Shown: one piece after another, positions 8,453-16,720 of the stretch
Position numbering within the stretch: position 1 is the first letter of the stretch
How the letters are laid out: the number at the start of each line of letters is the position of its first letter
Source: a virus
Length of the DNA stretch: 41,896 bases
Reading direction: 5' to 3' (one strand)
IMG/VR virus record: IMGVR_UViG_3300034073_002206
Span: 1 to 41,896 of that record
The notes under the pieces: model-generated
Databases searched by the model: none
The model's input: the letters and a program-made list of their open reading frames with translations, nothing else
Told to the model about the DNA's origin: nothing
Program-made: the position numbers and the translations under genes

Positions 8453-9901
8453 ATGCGTAAAATATTAGCCTTTTTAGTACTGCTCACAGCCACAAGTGTG
8501 TGGGCACAAAACACTAGTACACAGTCCACTACCAGCGGAACAACTACTAGCACTACAGACCTTATCAACCAAGGCAGCTATGATAGCAAAAGCCTTGTAG
8601 ATACTAACAGTACTAGCAATAGTACAAGCAGCGTTACTACTAACAATGTTAGTACTAGCACCAGTACTAATACTAATCTTAGCACCGTTAATAGCACTAG
8701 TACTAATACAAATAATAATGTAAATACTAGTACTGCTACTAGTACTAGTATTAATACTAATAATAATGTACAAAGTGGCACAGTTACTAATAATAACAAT
8801 AATGTTATGAGTGGAAGCGTAACCTACAACAATAATAATGTTAACAGCGGTACTCAAACATTTAATAACAATAACCTTAGCACGGCAACAAATAATAACA
8901 ATAATGTAAATACTAGCACAAGTACAAGTACTAGTGTTAATACTAATAATAATATTAATAGTGGCACAATGACTTATAACAATAATAATGCTAGTACGTC
9001 TACTAATATTAATACTAACAACAATATTAATAGTGGTACACAAACATTTAATAATAACAATATTTCTACTAGCGTTAGTACCAACACTAATAATTCAACT
9101 AGCATAAATACCAATAACAATATTAATACTGGTACAATGACCTATAACAATAATAATCTAAGTACGTCCACAAGTGTAAACACTAATAACAATATTAATA
9201 CTGGTACAATGACCTATAACAATAATAATAATAGTGCAAGTACATCAACGACTAATAATACAAATATGAATACTAATATTAGTACTAATTCTAGTGTTAA
9301 TCAAAATACTTCGTTAAGTACAAATACTAATAACAATATTCAAACCGGTGATATGACCAATCGTAATATTAATACCAGTGTTAGCAATAGCTCAGCAACT
9401 AATGTTAATCAAAATACTAATACCAGTACTAGTGATAGTACTAATCGTAATATTCAAACTGGTGATATGACTAATCGTAACATTAATGACACTACTATTA
9501 CACAAAAGGTTATCCAACCACCACCAACAGCAATTGCTCCAGCCATGATGAGTGGGGGTGGACAAGATCTTTGTACAACAGGCAGTAGCGGTGCTGTGCA
9601 AACACAAATAGTTGGTATGTCACTGGGTGGTACGCAACGTGATCTAAATTGCGAAAGACTAAAGCTTAGCAAAACACTATTTGATATGGGCATGAAGGTA
9701 GCTGCTGTGGCTACAATGTGTCAAGACAGACGAGTGTTTGAGGCTATGATGGCTGCTGGTACCCCCTGTCCATATGAAGGACAAATTGGTGAACGTGCCA
9801 AGGAATTATGGGCACAGAATCCTAACAAGATACCACAATATGATTATAGAACAGTAGCCGAAGTACCACAACCACACAAACCTATTAGTTGGTTTAGATG
9901 A
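8453..9901 (+). CDS. Exported Asn/Thr/Ser-rich repeat protein with Cys-containing C-terminal domain
   Basis: 482 residues with a clear signal peptide (cleavage after TSVWA, about 18). Residues 30-345 are almost only Asn, Thr, Ser, Ile, Val and Gly. They form degenerate repeats such as NTNNNINSGTMTYNNNN, ending in NIQTGDMTNRNIN units. Such Asn ladders suggest a beta-solenoid or amyloid-like fold. The last ~110 residues form a distinct compact domain with four Cys (LCTTGSSG, LNCERL, TMCQD, TPCP). It lacks the codon-level randomness expected of a spurious ORF and has a good RBS (AAGGAG). Function unknown. Position after lysis genes suggests an exported or virion-associated factor. Confidence 0.8.
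   Translation: MRKILAFLVLLTATSVWAQNTSTQSTTSGTTTSTTDLINQGSYDSKSLVDTNSTSNSTSSVTTNNVSTSTSTNTNLSTVNSTSTNTNNNVNTSTATSTSINTNNNVQSGTVTNNNNNVMSGSVTYNNNNVNSGTQTFNNNNLSTATNNNNNVNTSTSTSTSVNTNNNINSGTMTYNNNNASTSTNINTNNNINSGTQTFNNNNISTSVSTNTNNSTSINTNNNINTGTMTYNNNNLSTSTSVNTNNNINTGTMTYNNNNNSASTSTTNNTNMNTNISTNSSVNQNTSLSTNTNNNIQTGDMTNRNINTSVSNSSATNVNQNTNTSTSDSTNRNIQTGDMTNRNINDTTITQKVIQPPPTAIAPAMMSGGGQDLCTTGSSGAVQTQIVGMSLGGTQRDLNCERLKLSKTLFDMGMKVAAVATMCQDRRVFEAMMAAGTPCPYEGQIGERAKELWAQNPNKIPQYDYRTVAEVPQPHKPISWFR
8640..9480 (+). repeat. Degenerate in-frame tandem repeats encoding Asn ladders
   Basis: AAT/AAC, ACT and AGT codons dominate. The clearest copies begin at 9113 and 9185, 72 bp apart, and share a near-identical stretch of about 45 bp encoding NNNINTGTMTYNNN. 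Other units are more diverged. The repeats keep the reading frame throughout. Confidence 0.85.
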
Positions 9902-12321
9902 AAGATAGGTTAGTTAATTGGAGCATATTATTAGCACTAATGATTATAGCTATAATACCTGGTTTTGTACAAAGCCAGGTAGTTAGCGGCAGCACAAATA
10001 CTCCTAGTGGCTATAGTATTGATATGATTAGCGGCAACTTAATATCAAACGGATCGCTAACTAGCGGTACTGGTATTACAACAAATACTGGCAGTCCAAC
10101 CTGGGCAGCATATCCTAGTCCACAAGGTTCATTTGGTCCAGACGGTTATACGTTTAGTTACCCTACTGAATCACTAGGCTGGGCCGGCGTCAGTCTTAGC
10201 AGCATTAATCATGGATATTTAAATAGCAGTGCTGTATTTGTTACAGGATTTAATTATGGAGTTACATATCGTTTTCCTTGTGCTAATAGTATAGGTACGA
10301 ATTGCGATGGAACTAGTCAAACAGCAGCACCTGCTAATCCCACACAAGATAATTTACGAGTAGAAATAGGATATTATCCTGCAACAGGCAGTCCTACATT
10401 TATTACTCATCAGCTAGGGTTAAAAAATATAAATGATGGCAATAATTCCTATAATCCAACTTGGCAAACATTAGCACAAACATATACTTTTGCAGGAGCT
10501 AAACCCCTAAGCCAAGCTGGTGCAGTCAATATGGAAATTATTGGTAGCGACGCAGGTGGTTGGGCCTGTATAGGTATTGACTGTTATGGCCCACAAGTTA
10601 AAAATGCCTATCTCAGAGCAAACTATAGCGTAGATCCATGCATACTTAATCCAGCATACAATCCTAGCTGTCCAGGCTTTCAAAATGTCTTGCAGGGCAG
10701 TAAAAGTCCTGCTTTCTACTATAGTTATAACATTGCCCAATCACTACCACATATAGGTGGCGGTGTTATACTACACGGCTATGATTATGGATTTAATTGG
10801 TGGAACTATGGTGCTTGCTATAACACTTTCTTATTCTGGTGTACAGACTGGCGTACTGATGGCGGCGGTAATATAAACTTTAGAATAAGTGATAAAAATA
10901 ATGCCACCATGTTACAACAACAATGGTATGTAGCCGGTAATAATAGTGGTGGAGGTTATAGTAATAGATACCTATTTACTGAGTCACGCAATAGCCTAGA
11001 TATGGGTAATATACAATGGTGGACAGATAGTGTTTGGAATCACTTTGGTTGGTCGGGCTGGACTAGGCCTATATGGACTCCTGATCCTTGTTATACAAAT
11101 GGATTGTATAGCCCTAACTGTACTAACTTCAAGGAAACACTAGCTAAAACTATTGAAGATATTAAACTACAGCAGGAAAAGATTGCTGCATTAACACCAA
11201 CTATATCAAGCACAAGTACTACACCTGGTGGGTCGGTTACAATTACCGTTAGTGATGCCGCAACTACCAATCCAACTGTTGCTGTAACCACAACTACAGA
11301 GCAAAGTAGTAGAAGTGTTACTAGTACGCAGCTGCAAAACTCACAATCATTAGCTAGTAGTATTATAAGTCATAATGCTAGTGTTACTAATATGGCCGCT
11401 TCAGTTGCACAACGTGCAGTTAATGAGGCTAGTAGTGTGACTAGTGCATCTAGCCGAGAAGCTGAACAAGTTGCTGAAACTTTAACTAACTCAAGTATTG
11501 CTGCTAGTATAGACACTAAAGAATCTGATCAAGTAATAGCTGGATCTATAGCCGTTAATAGAACTGTTCAAACTAATGTTAATGCTCCGGCACCCGTCAG
11601 CATACAAACAACACAGCCGGCTAACACTCAGCAACGACAAGAACCACAGCAACAAACCAGCCAATTGGCAAGTATAACAGTAGAATCAGCAGCACAGCTA
11701 CTAGTGCCAAATGCTACGTTTAAGTCTATAGATCTAGTTGTAAATTTACCACCAACTAATAATTCTGCTAGGTTTATTCAAGAACAACCAGAATTTAGTT
11801 TTAAGGCACAAGAACAAACACAGCCTGTAAGCATGCCATTAGTTGCAGCACAATCGCAAACTAGTTACACTGCCGCAACTACTACAACTAATTTACCACA
11901 ACAATTACCAATTACCACTATAGACGTTGTTGCGCCAGTAGCCTATCAGCCAGCAATTAGTGCTGCTATAGAGATGGAACAGCCACAACAAACTAGAAAT
12001 TTTACTACTGATCGTACTAATCCAATTAACGATATTATAGAAGGTAGATCGCAGTTGGCTGAACAGCAAACTGAGCAACCAGCAACATCATCGGTTAATC
12101 GCAGTGCACAAAACAATGAAGCGGCTGATGGTGTAGATATTAATAATCTAGCTGTTATCCCAGTAGGATTTGCTAGCTATAATATTGCACTAAAAGATGT
12201 AGCGTTTTATCAGCCTAAAGAAATTTATCGTAATCAACGTACCATAGACAACAGGCGTGCGCTGCAAAATTTACGCAGTGATCAACTACACCAACAGATG
12301 ATTGATCAACAGTGGAGGTAA
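9898..12321 (+). CDS. Large exported protein with N-terminal beta domain, unknown function
   Basis: 807 residues, start overlapping the previous stop (ATGA). An N-terminal hydrophobic segment (about 9-27) is a signal peptide or anchor. Residues 30-250 look like a beta-sandwich of carbohydrate-binding type, rich in Gly, Trp and Tyr. Two copies of a Cys-paired linker follow: DPCILNPAYNPSCPGF near 247 and DPCYTNGLYSPNCTNF near 397. Between them lies a Trp-rich domain. From about 420 to 780 it is low-complexity, helical and Gln/Thr/Ser/Ala-rich. No catalytic motif is recognised. It is probably a secreted or virion-surface protein co-expressed with the repeat protein. Confidence 0.75.
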   Translation: MKDRLVNWSILLALMIIAIIPGFVQSQVVSGSTNTPSGYSIDMISGNLISNGSLTSGTGITTNTGSPTWAAYPSPQGSFGPDGYTFSYPTESLGWAGVSLSSINHGYLNSSAVFVTGFNYGVTYRFPCANSIGTNCDGTSQTAAPANPTQDNLRVEIGYYPATGSPTFITHQLGLKNINDGNNSYNPTWQTLAQTYTFAGAKPLSQAGAVNMEIIGSDAGGWACIGIDCYGPQVKNAYLRANYSVDPCILNPAYNPSCPGFQNVLQGSKSPAFYYSYNIAQSLPHIGGGVILHGYDYGFNWWNYGACYNTFLFWCTDWRTDGGGNINFRISDKNNATMLQQQWYVAGNNSGGGYSNRYLFTESRNSLDMGNIQWWTDSVWNHFGWSGWTRPIWTPDPCYTNGLYSPNCTNFKETLAKTIEDIKLQQEKIAALTPTISSTSTTPGGSVTITVSDAATTNPTVAVTTTTEQSSRSVTSTQLQNSQSLASSIISHNASVTNMAASVAQRAVNEASSVTSASSREAEQVAETLTNSSIAASIDTKESDQVIAGSIAVNRTVQTNVNAPAPVSIQTTQPANTQQRQEPQQQTSQLASITVESAAQLLVPNATFKSIDLVVNLPPTNNSARFIQEQPEFSFKAQEQTQPVSMPLVAAQSQTSYTAATTTTNLPQQLPITTIDVVAPVAYQPAISAAIEMEQPQQTRNFTTDRTNPINDIIEGRSQLAEQQTEQPATSSVNRSAQNNEAADGVDINNLAVIPVGFASYNIALKDVAFYQPKEIYRNQRTIDNRRALQNLRSDQLHQQMIDQQWR

Positions 12322-12323
12322 CA

Positions 12324-12431
12324 ATGTTAACTATTGAAAATCCACAAGCATTAGTACATGTAATACTATTTATTCTAGCTCTTTGGATAATAGCAGCCAG
12401 CACAGGTAAATCAGGAGATGGCAATGAGTGA
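12324..12431 (+). CDS. 35-residue single-pass membrane microprotein
   Basis: ATG 12324 is preceded by a strong ribosome binding site (GGAGG). The product has one hydrophobic helix (HVILFILALWIIAA) followed by a short polar tail. It overlaps the next gene by a few bases. No family recognised. By size and topology it could be a small membrane regulator or holin-like peptide; this is inference. Confidence 0.6.
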   Translation: MLTIENPQALVHVILFILALWIIAASTGKSGDGNE

Positions 12432-13077
12432 AGAAAAAGTAAACTTAGATAAAAAAGTTGATGAGCTTGAAGCCGCAGCTAAAAAGTACGCTAGTAAAGA
12501 TACTGTTATTAGCATCGGTGGTTATGATTTTACACCTGCCAAGCTAATGGTTGCTGCTACAATACTTAGCAGTGTATTAGGTGCACTATATGGTGCTTTT
12601 GAGGTCTACAAAGACTATATTGGTATGAAGAAAAAGATTGCTGAATATGTTAGTCCAGACTTTAGTGAGTTTGATAAAAGGCTGGCAGTTATAGAAGAAA
12701 ACTCTACAAAAACTGCTAAAGCTGTGCAAGAAGGGTCGGATAAAACTGCTGAATATACCCGTGATATTAAAAATGATCTCAAGGGTGATATACGCCGACT
12801 AGAAAAGGTTGTTGAGGCCGTAGAGACCAGCAATAAAACACAGCAGCGGGAAATAGATAAAACTGTGCAGGAAATTAAAGTTGAGGTGCGTAGCATACAG
12901 CGAGCGGCTGATCAATCACTTAATAATGCTACCAAAGAAATGAATAAGATGAGTGCAGATAATGCTAAGGCTATTGCTGCAAACAATCGCGAAGTAGATG
13001 CTAAACTTAAGGCACTTGATAAGAAAATTAATGAGGACTTAAAGAAAGCATTAGATAACCCACTGGCTAACAAGTAA
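12424..13077 (+). CDS. Membrane-anchored coiled-coil protein
   Basis: The ATG at 12424 is better placed after AGGAG (12413-12417) than the in-frame ATG at 12418, giving 217 residues. A membrane helix lies at about 36-58 (KLMVAATILSSVLGALYGAF). A long charged helix rich in Lys, Glu, Ala and Asp runs from about 70 to the end, with repeated heptad-like patterns. The layout (short cytoplasmic N-terminus, one helix, long coiled coil) suggests a scaffold or spacer in the envelope. No family is recognised. It belongs to a run of co-directional membrane proteins. Confidence 0.75.
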   Translation: MSEEKVNLDKKVDELEAAAKKYASKDTVISIGGYDFTPAKLMVAATILSSVLGALYGAFEVYKDYIGMKKKIAEYVSPDFSEFDKRLAVIEENSTKTAKAVQEGSDKTAEYTRDIKNDLKGDIRRLEKVVEAVETSNKTQQREIDKTVQEIKVEVRSIQRAADQSLNNATKEMNKMSADNAKAIAANNREVDAKLKALDKKINEDLKKALDNPLANK

Positions 13078-13085
13078 GGACTACT

Positions 13086-13613
13086 ATGGCAGAAGAAGCA
13101 GAAAAGAAACCACTAACTCGTAGTGAAAAAGAAGCTAAGATCAAGGACAAAGCTGGTTTTGTTATTGTATTCTTAGCAGCACTGTTAGCTATCAATACAA
13201 TGATTGGCGGATCTAATAGTAGCAAAATACAAAATAATACTATACAAGCTAACAACATGTGGGCCTGGTATCAAGCTAAAAACGTACGTGGTGTGTTATA
13301 CGAAATTAGTGCTGCGGAAGCAAACAAGTCTGAGAATCGGGATAAGTTTTTAGCAGAAGCCAAGCGTATGAGTGATGATAAAAAAGACATCATGGAAAAA
13401 GCTAAACTACTAGAGCTGGAGCGTGATGAAGCTAAAAAGCGTAGTCCTTGGTTTACCTGGGGTGGAAGTATATTACAAATTAGTATTGTACTATTAACAG
13501 CAAGTATACTAGCAGCTAGCATGGCTATGTTTTATGTAAGTACCGTAGTTGGTGTAGCCGGTGCACTAATAGTTACGCAGGCACTATGGATGTGGTTGCC
13601 ATGGTTAGGATAG
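13086..13613 (+). CDS. Multi-spanning membrane protein with central coiled coil
   Basis: 175 residues with a hydrophobic helix at about 26-42 (VIVFLAALLAINTMIGG). A charged helical stretch spans about 60-120. Two hydrophobic segments fill the C-terminal 55 residues (ILQISIVLLTASILAAS and VVGVAGALIVTQALW). RBS AAGGAC precedes the ATG. The topology is holin-like only in a loose sense, because the central coiled coil is long. No family is recognised. Its 3' end overlaps the following lipoprotein gene. Confidence 0.7.
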   Translation: MAEEAEKKPLTRSEKEAKIKDKAGFVIVFLAALLAINTMIGGSNSSKIQNNTIQANNMWAWYQAKNVRGVLYEISAAEANKSENRDKFLAEAKRMSDDKKDIMEKAKLLELERDEAKKRSPWFTWGGSILQISIVLLTASILAASMAMFYVSTVVGVAGALIVTQALWMWLPWLG

Positions 13614-13822
13614 CACTGCTAACTCTACTTTTAGCAAGTTGTAGTGATATGTACCGCTATCCTTGCCAAAACCCAGATAACTGGGAACATAAAGTTTGTA
13701 AGCGACCCTACTGCAGTGCAAATGGTACTTGCCCAGAAGACTTAACACCCTATGAAAAAGACCGTGTAACAAACGGTAATAAACCTGCAACCTCTATTCA
13801 AGCACCAAAGGATTGTAAATGA
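13601..13822 (+). CDS. Small Cys-rich lipoprotein
   Basis: Starting at ATG 13601 gives 73 residues with signal MVRIALLTLLLASC, lipobox LLASC. The in-frame ATG at 13586 would add five residues and spoil the signal. The mature part has a Cys pattern YPCQNPDNWEHKVCKRPYC followed by NGTCPEDL, plus a last Cys near the C-terminus, probably forming disulfides in the periplasm. Similar short Cys-Asn-Pro lipoproteins seem to occur in other marine phages (from memory). The function is unknown. The stop overlaps the next start (ATGA). Confidence 0.7.
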   Translation: MVRIALLTLLLASCSDMYRYPCQNPDNWEHKVCKRPYCSANGTCPEDLTPYEKDRVTNGNKPATSIQAPKDCK

Positions 13823-14271
13823 TTAAAGACCTATGGGAAGGCCCACGCTATACCGAAGACGAGTTAATGGCTAGGCTGAAGTTTTTTATAGGTATGGTAC
13901 TAGCACTAACACTATTTGGTATCGTATTTGTAGTTCTCTACAGCTTAATATTCGTAACACAGCCAATGAACGGTATTAGTCCTGTAGATAATAAGTTTTT
14001 TGAATTGATCATTCCTATTGCTACTTTTTTAACCGGTACTCTTAGTGGTATTATGTTAGCTAGTGGTGACAAGGAAGCTCAAAAAGCAGCCCTACAAGCT
14101 GCAAACAAAGGTTGGGATAAGCCACCAAGCCCACCACCTATGTCTACACCTACAGTTACCCTAGGTAACAACGGTAGTATAAGCATAGCACCATCAACTG
14201 GTGGCGGCCAAGTAACTGTTGGGTTCGGCGGCAAAGCTGCTCCACCACAACAACCATTTCCAGAACTATAA
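13819..14271 (+). CDS. Two-helix membrane protein with Pro/Gly-rich tail
   Basis: 150 residues. The first membrane helix is about 22-46 (FFIGMVLALTLFGIVFVVLY). The second is about 66-84 (LIIPIATFLTGTLSGIMLAS). The N-terminus is charged and the C-terminal 55 residues are Gly/Pro/Ser/Thr-rich. Two helices with a short loop fit a class II holin topology, making this one candidate for the missing holin, but no family match is seen. It is translationally coupled to the lipoprotein. Confidence 0.7.
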   Translation: MIKDLWEGPRYTEDELMARLKFFIGMVLALTLFGIVFVVLYSLIFVTQPMNGISPVDNKFFELIIPIATFLTGTLSGIMLASGDKEAQKAALQAANKGWDKPPSPPPMSTPTVTLGNNGSISIAPSTGGGQVTVGFGGKAAPPQQPFPEL

Positions 14272-14282
14272 TAGGAAACTAT

Positions 14283-14588
14283 ATGACAAAAGTTATACTA
14301 GCACTTGTAGCTTCAACATTTTTAGTACAATCAGCACTAGCAGCAGATCCAGTTAAAAAAGAAGAAAAAGCTCCTCCTGCTAAAGCAGAAGCTAAAAAGG
14401 ACGAACCTGCTAAGAAAGAAGAAAAGGCCCCTGCTAAAAAGGAAGAAGTTAAAAAAGAAAAAGCTTGTATTGATAAAGTAAAAGATGGTAAACCTGTTAT
14501 TGGCAAGGACGGCAAGCCAGAGCAAGTTTGTAAACAAGTTAAAGTACATGAAAAATTAGACGGACATAAAGTACCCGAAAAGAAATAA
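14283..14588 (+). CDS. Exported Lys/Glu/Ala-rich periplasmic protein
   Basis: 101 residues with a textbook signal peptide (cleavage after QSALA, about 20). The mature part is mostly Lys, Glu, Ala and Pro (KKEEKAP repeats, 25-58). It ends with a short segment holding two Cys (KACIDKVKDGKPVIGKDG ... EQVCKQV). The composition suggests an unstructured, highly charged periplasmic spacer. RBS AGGAAA precedes the ATG. It is the last gene of the envelope cluster before phoH. Function unknown. Confidence 0.65.
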   Translation: MTKVILALVASTFLVQSALAADPVKKEEKAPPAKAEAKKDEPAKKEEKAPAKKEEVKKEKACIDKVKDGKPVIGKDGKPEQVCKQVKVHEKLDGHKVPEKK

Positions 14589-14609
14589 CTTTAACTACTA
14601 GGAATATAC

Positions 14610-15293
14610 ATGGCCAAGAGCAGTGCTAAAAAATTACGCAGCGTACAACCTAATAATGTTGTTCCCCTGGAAATAGGCTTTGAAAATGTAAAACCATTAA
14701 ATTATATTCAAGGCGAATATTTACGGGCCATTCATGAAAATAGTATAATCTTTGGTATAGGTAGCGCAGGCACTGGTAAAACCTATATTGCAGCAACATA
14801 TGCGGCAGGTGAATTATTTCACCGCCGCATTAAAAAGATTATATTAACAAGACCTAATGTAGAAACTGGACGTGGACTTGGCTTCCTACCAGGTACACTA
14901 GAGGAAAAATACGCTCCATACCTAGAACCATTTGATCAAATCTTTAGCAATAGTCTAGGACGCGGATTCTACGAGTATGCACTAAATAAAAATCAAATAA
15001 TACCTAAACCGCTGGGATTTATGCGTGGAACTACTTTTGATGATTGCATAGTATTACTCGACGAAGCACAAAACGCTACTAGGGATGAGATGAAAATGAT
15101 CTTGTCACGCATTGGAAAAAACTGTAAAATAATAATTAGCGGAGATTATGAGCAAAGCGACATTCACAACAGCGGACTCCTAGACGCCAGTACCAGATTA
15201 GAACATATTGAAGGTATTGAAGTTGTTAGGTTTCGTGATGAAGATATTGTACGCAGCAAGCTATGTAAACAAATAATTTTAGCATATAAATAG
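14610..15293 (+). CDS. phoH: PhoH-like P-loop ATPase
   Basis: 227 residues, the size of the ATPase core. Walker A is GSAGTGKT (51-58). The family-specific LTRPNVETGRGLGFLPG follows, then Walker B with DEAQNA, and the sensor-like IISGDYEQ. PhoH proteins are widespread in marine phages of many hosts. They are predicted ATPases, possibly RNA helicases linked to phosphate stress or RNA turnover, but the phage role is unsettled. RBS AGGAA precedes the ATG. The next gene, a small membrane protein, starts 12 nt downstream. Confidence 0.93.
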   Translation: MAKSSAKKLRSVQPNNVVPLEIGFENVKPLNYIQGEYLRAIHENSIIFGIGSAGTGKTYIAATYAAGELFHRRIKKIILTRPNVETGRGLGFLPGTLEEKYAPYLEPFDQIFSNSLGRGFYEYALNKNQIIPKPLGFMRGTTFDDCIVLLDEAQNATRDEMKMILSRIGKNCKIIISGDYEQSDIHNSGLLDASTRLEHIEGIEVVRFRDEDIVRSKLCKQIILAYK

Positions 15294-15304
15294 GAGTATC
15301 GGCT

Positions 15305-15493
15305 ATGGAAACTGTTACAGATGCCGTTGGTAAACTTTGGTTTTTAGGTGCTGGAGTGGTTGCCATAGCTGCCTACGCTGTTACTATTAAAGTAAGATTA
15401 GATTACTTAGAAAAGAACTATGATCGACAAATTACTGCGCTTTGGGATCAAGTTAATAAATTAATAAAAGACGTAAGAAATAATGGAAACTAA
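15305..15493 (+). CDS. Small single-pass membrane protein upstream of the cyclase
   Basis: 62 residues with one membrane helix (about 10-29, LWFLGAGVVAIAAYAVTIKV), then an amphipathic, coiled-coil-like tail (DYLEKNYDRQITALWDQVNK). Its RBS is AGGAG. Its last 11 bases overlap the cyclase start, so translation is likely coupled. The partnership with the cyclase, for example as a membrane tether, is inferred from the overlap only. Confidence 0.7.
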   Translation: METVTDAVGKLWFLGAGVVAIAAYAVTIKVRLDYLEKNYDRQITALWDQVNKLIKDVRNNGN

Positions 15494-16712
15494 ACTAGCT
15501 ACAATAATTTGCAGTGATGTTATTGGCTACAGCACTCAAATGCAGCGTGATGAGGCTGGAACACTAGCTAAACTAGACGCCTGCAGAGCAGTTATTGATC
15601 CACTAATAAGTACGTATAAGGGCAGGTTATTTAATACAGGCGGAGATAGTGTACTCATTGAGTTTGCTAGTGCTGTTGATGCTGTGCGCTTTGCTACAGA
15701 AATGCAGCATAGAATACAAAAGCTAAATAACGGCTTACGCTGGCGTATAGGCATGCATGTAGGCGAAGTTTGGATTTACGGTACTAACCTAATGGGTGAT
15801 GCTGTTAATCTGGCTGCACGTTGTGAAAGTCTAGCAGACTATGGTGGAGTTACTATGACTGATGCCGTATATAAACTAGTTAGTGCAAAAATAAAAGACC
15901 TTAAATTTATTAGTCGCGGTGTGCAGGAATTTAAAAACGTAGAGCCAATGGAAATCTGGAGTGTGGATATACCAGGTTGTGAGCCTAATCCGCACTTAAA
16001 TAAGACAATTAAAAAACCTGTAACCAGTACAAAGAGTCATAATGAGTTAATAAGTGCTATAGTTAATGATCAAGCAGCTAGAAATCGTACACTAAACGAC
16101 GCTATAACCTTTAAGCACGACGGCAGATATGATGCAGCTACGCGTGTATTAATGTGGCGAACCCATCGCGGTGATCAAAAGGCACTAGACGAACTAGTAA
16201 ACCTACTACAAAAAGATGCTGTGCCTGAGCAACTTAAACCATATGTATACGCTGTTTTTAGAGAAATACATCAAAAGGTCGACAGCGACGTTGCACTAAA
16301 AATAGTAGAACTAGTAAAGTCAGACAGTCATAGTTTAGCTATGCAATTTTTACGACATGCTGCTAGAGTTAATGAAGCGGCAAGTCAAACGCTAGCAGTT
16401 ATGGTTTTTGATGATCCACTAAGCAGCCAAAGTGAAATAGAAGCTGTTATAGGTGATCTTAGGGAAAGTGCTATGCAGCGCAAAGTACCGGCTATGTTAA
16501 GTTTAGCAAAATACTATCTACAAATTGGTGATAAGAAAAATGCTTTTCGTTGGCTGTACGCAGCCCGAGCACAGCACAATAGTGAAGCACAAAAGTTACT
16601 AGAAGAACTTAATAAAACAATAACTAAAAGTGACTTCAATAATTTTAAAACTGATGCGGACGCACTAGTTGATGAAATTAAGTTTATAGATGATAATCGT
16701 ATGAGACAATAG
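15483..16712 (+). CDS. Class III nucleotide cyclase with C-terminal helical repeats
   Basis: 409 residues. Residues 4-160 are a class III adenylate/guanylate cyclase domain. The metal Asp pair is Asp12 (CSDVIGYS) and Asp55 (TGGDSVLIEF); GMHVGEVWI and MGDAVNLAAR carry the transition-state Asn and Arg. The Lys that precedes TGDG in typical bacterial adenylate cyclases is Asn51 here, so base specificity is uncertain. Residues 190-390 are helical, ending in a Sel1/TPR-like repeat (AMLSLAKYYLQIGDKKNAFRWLY). The type resembles cyclases common in alphaproteobacteria. A cyclic nucleotide signal made by a phage is unusual. Coupled to a small membrane protein upstream. Confidence 0.88.
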   Translation: METKLATIICSDVIGYSTQMQRDEAGTLAKLDACRAVIDPLISTYKGRLFNTGGDSVLIEFASAVDAVRFATEMQHRIQKLNNGLRWRIGMHVGEVWIYGTNLMGDAVNLAARCESLADYGGVTMTDAVYKLVSAKIKDLKFISRGVQEFKNVEPMEIWSVDIPGCEPNPHLNKTIKKPVTSTKSHNELISAIVNDQAARNRTLNDAITFKHDGRYDAATRVLMWRTHRGDQKALDELVNLLQKDAVPEQLKPYVYAVFREIHQKVDSDVALKIVELVKSDSHSLAMQFLRHAARVNEAASQTLAVMVFDDPLSSQSEIEAVIGDLRESAMQRKVPAMLSLAKYYLQIGDKKNAFRWLYAARAQHNSEAQKLLEELNKTITKSDFNNFKTDADALVDEIKFIDDNRMRQ

Positions 16713-16720
16713 GAGTAGTA

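Noticed and set aside
8640-9480. Repeats that could be mistaken for a CRISPR array
   Set aside because: They are degenerate, keep the reading frame of an exported protein, and have no constant repeat with unique spacers.
8474-9693. Several long antisense reading frames rich in Ile, Val, Ser or Leu opposite the repeat gene
   Set aside because: They are shadows of the AAT/ACT/AGT repeats on the + strand, with no ribosome binding sites and no sensible protein composition.
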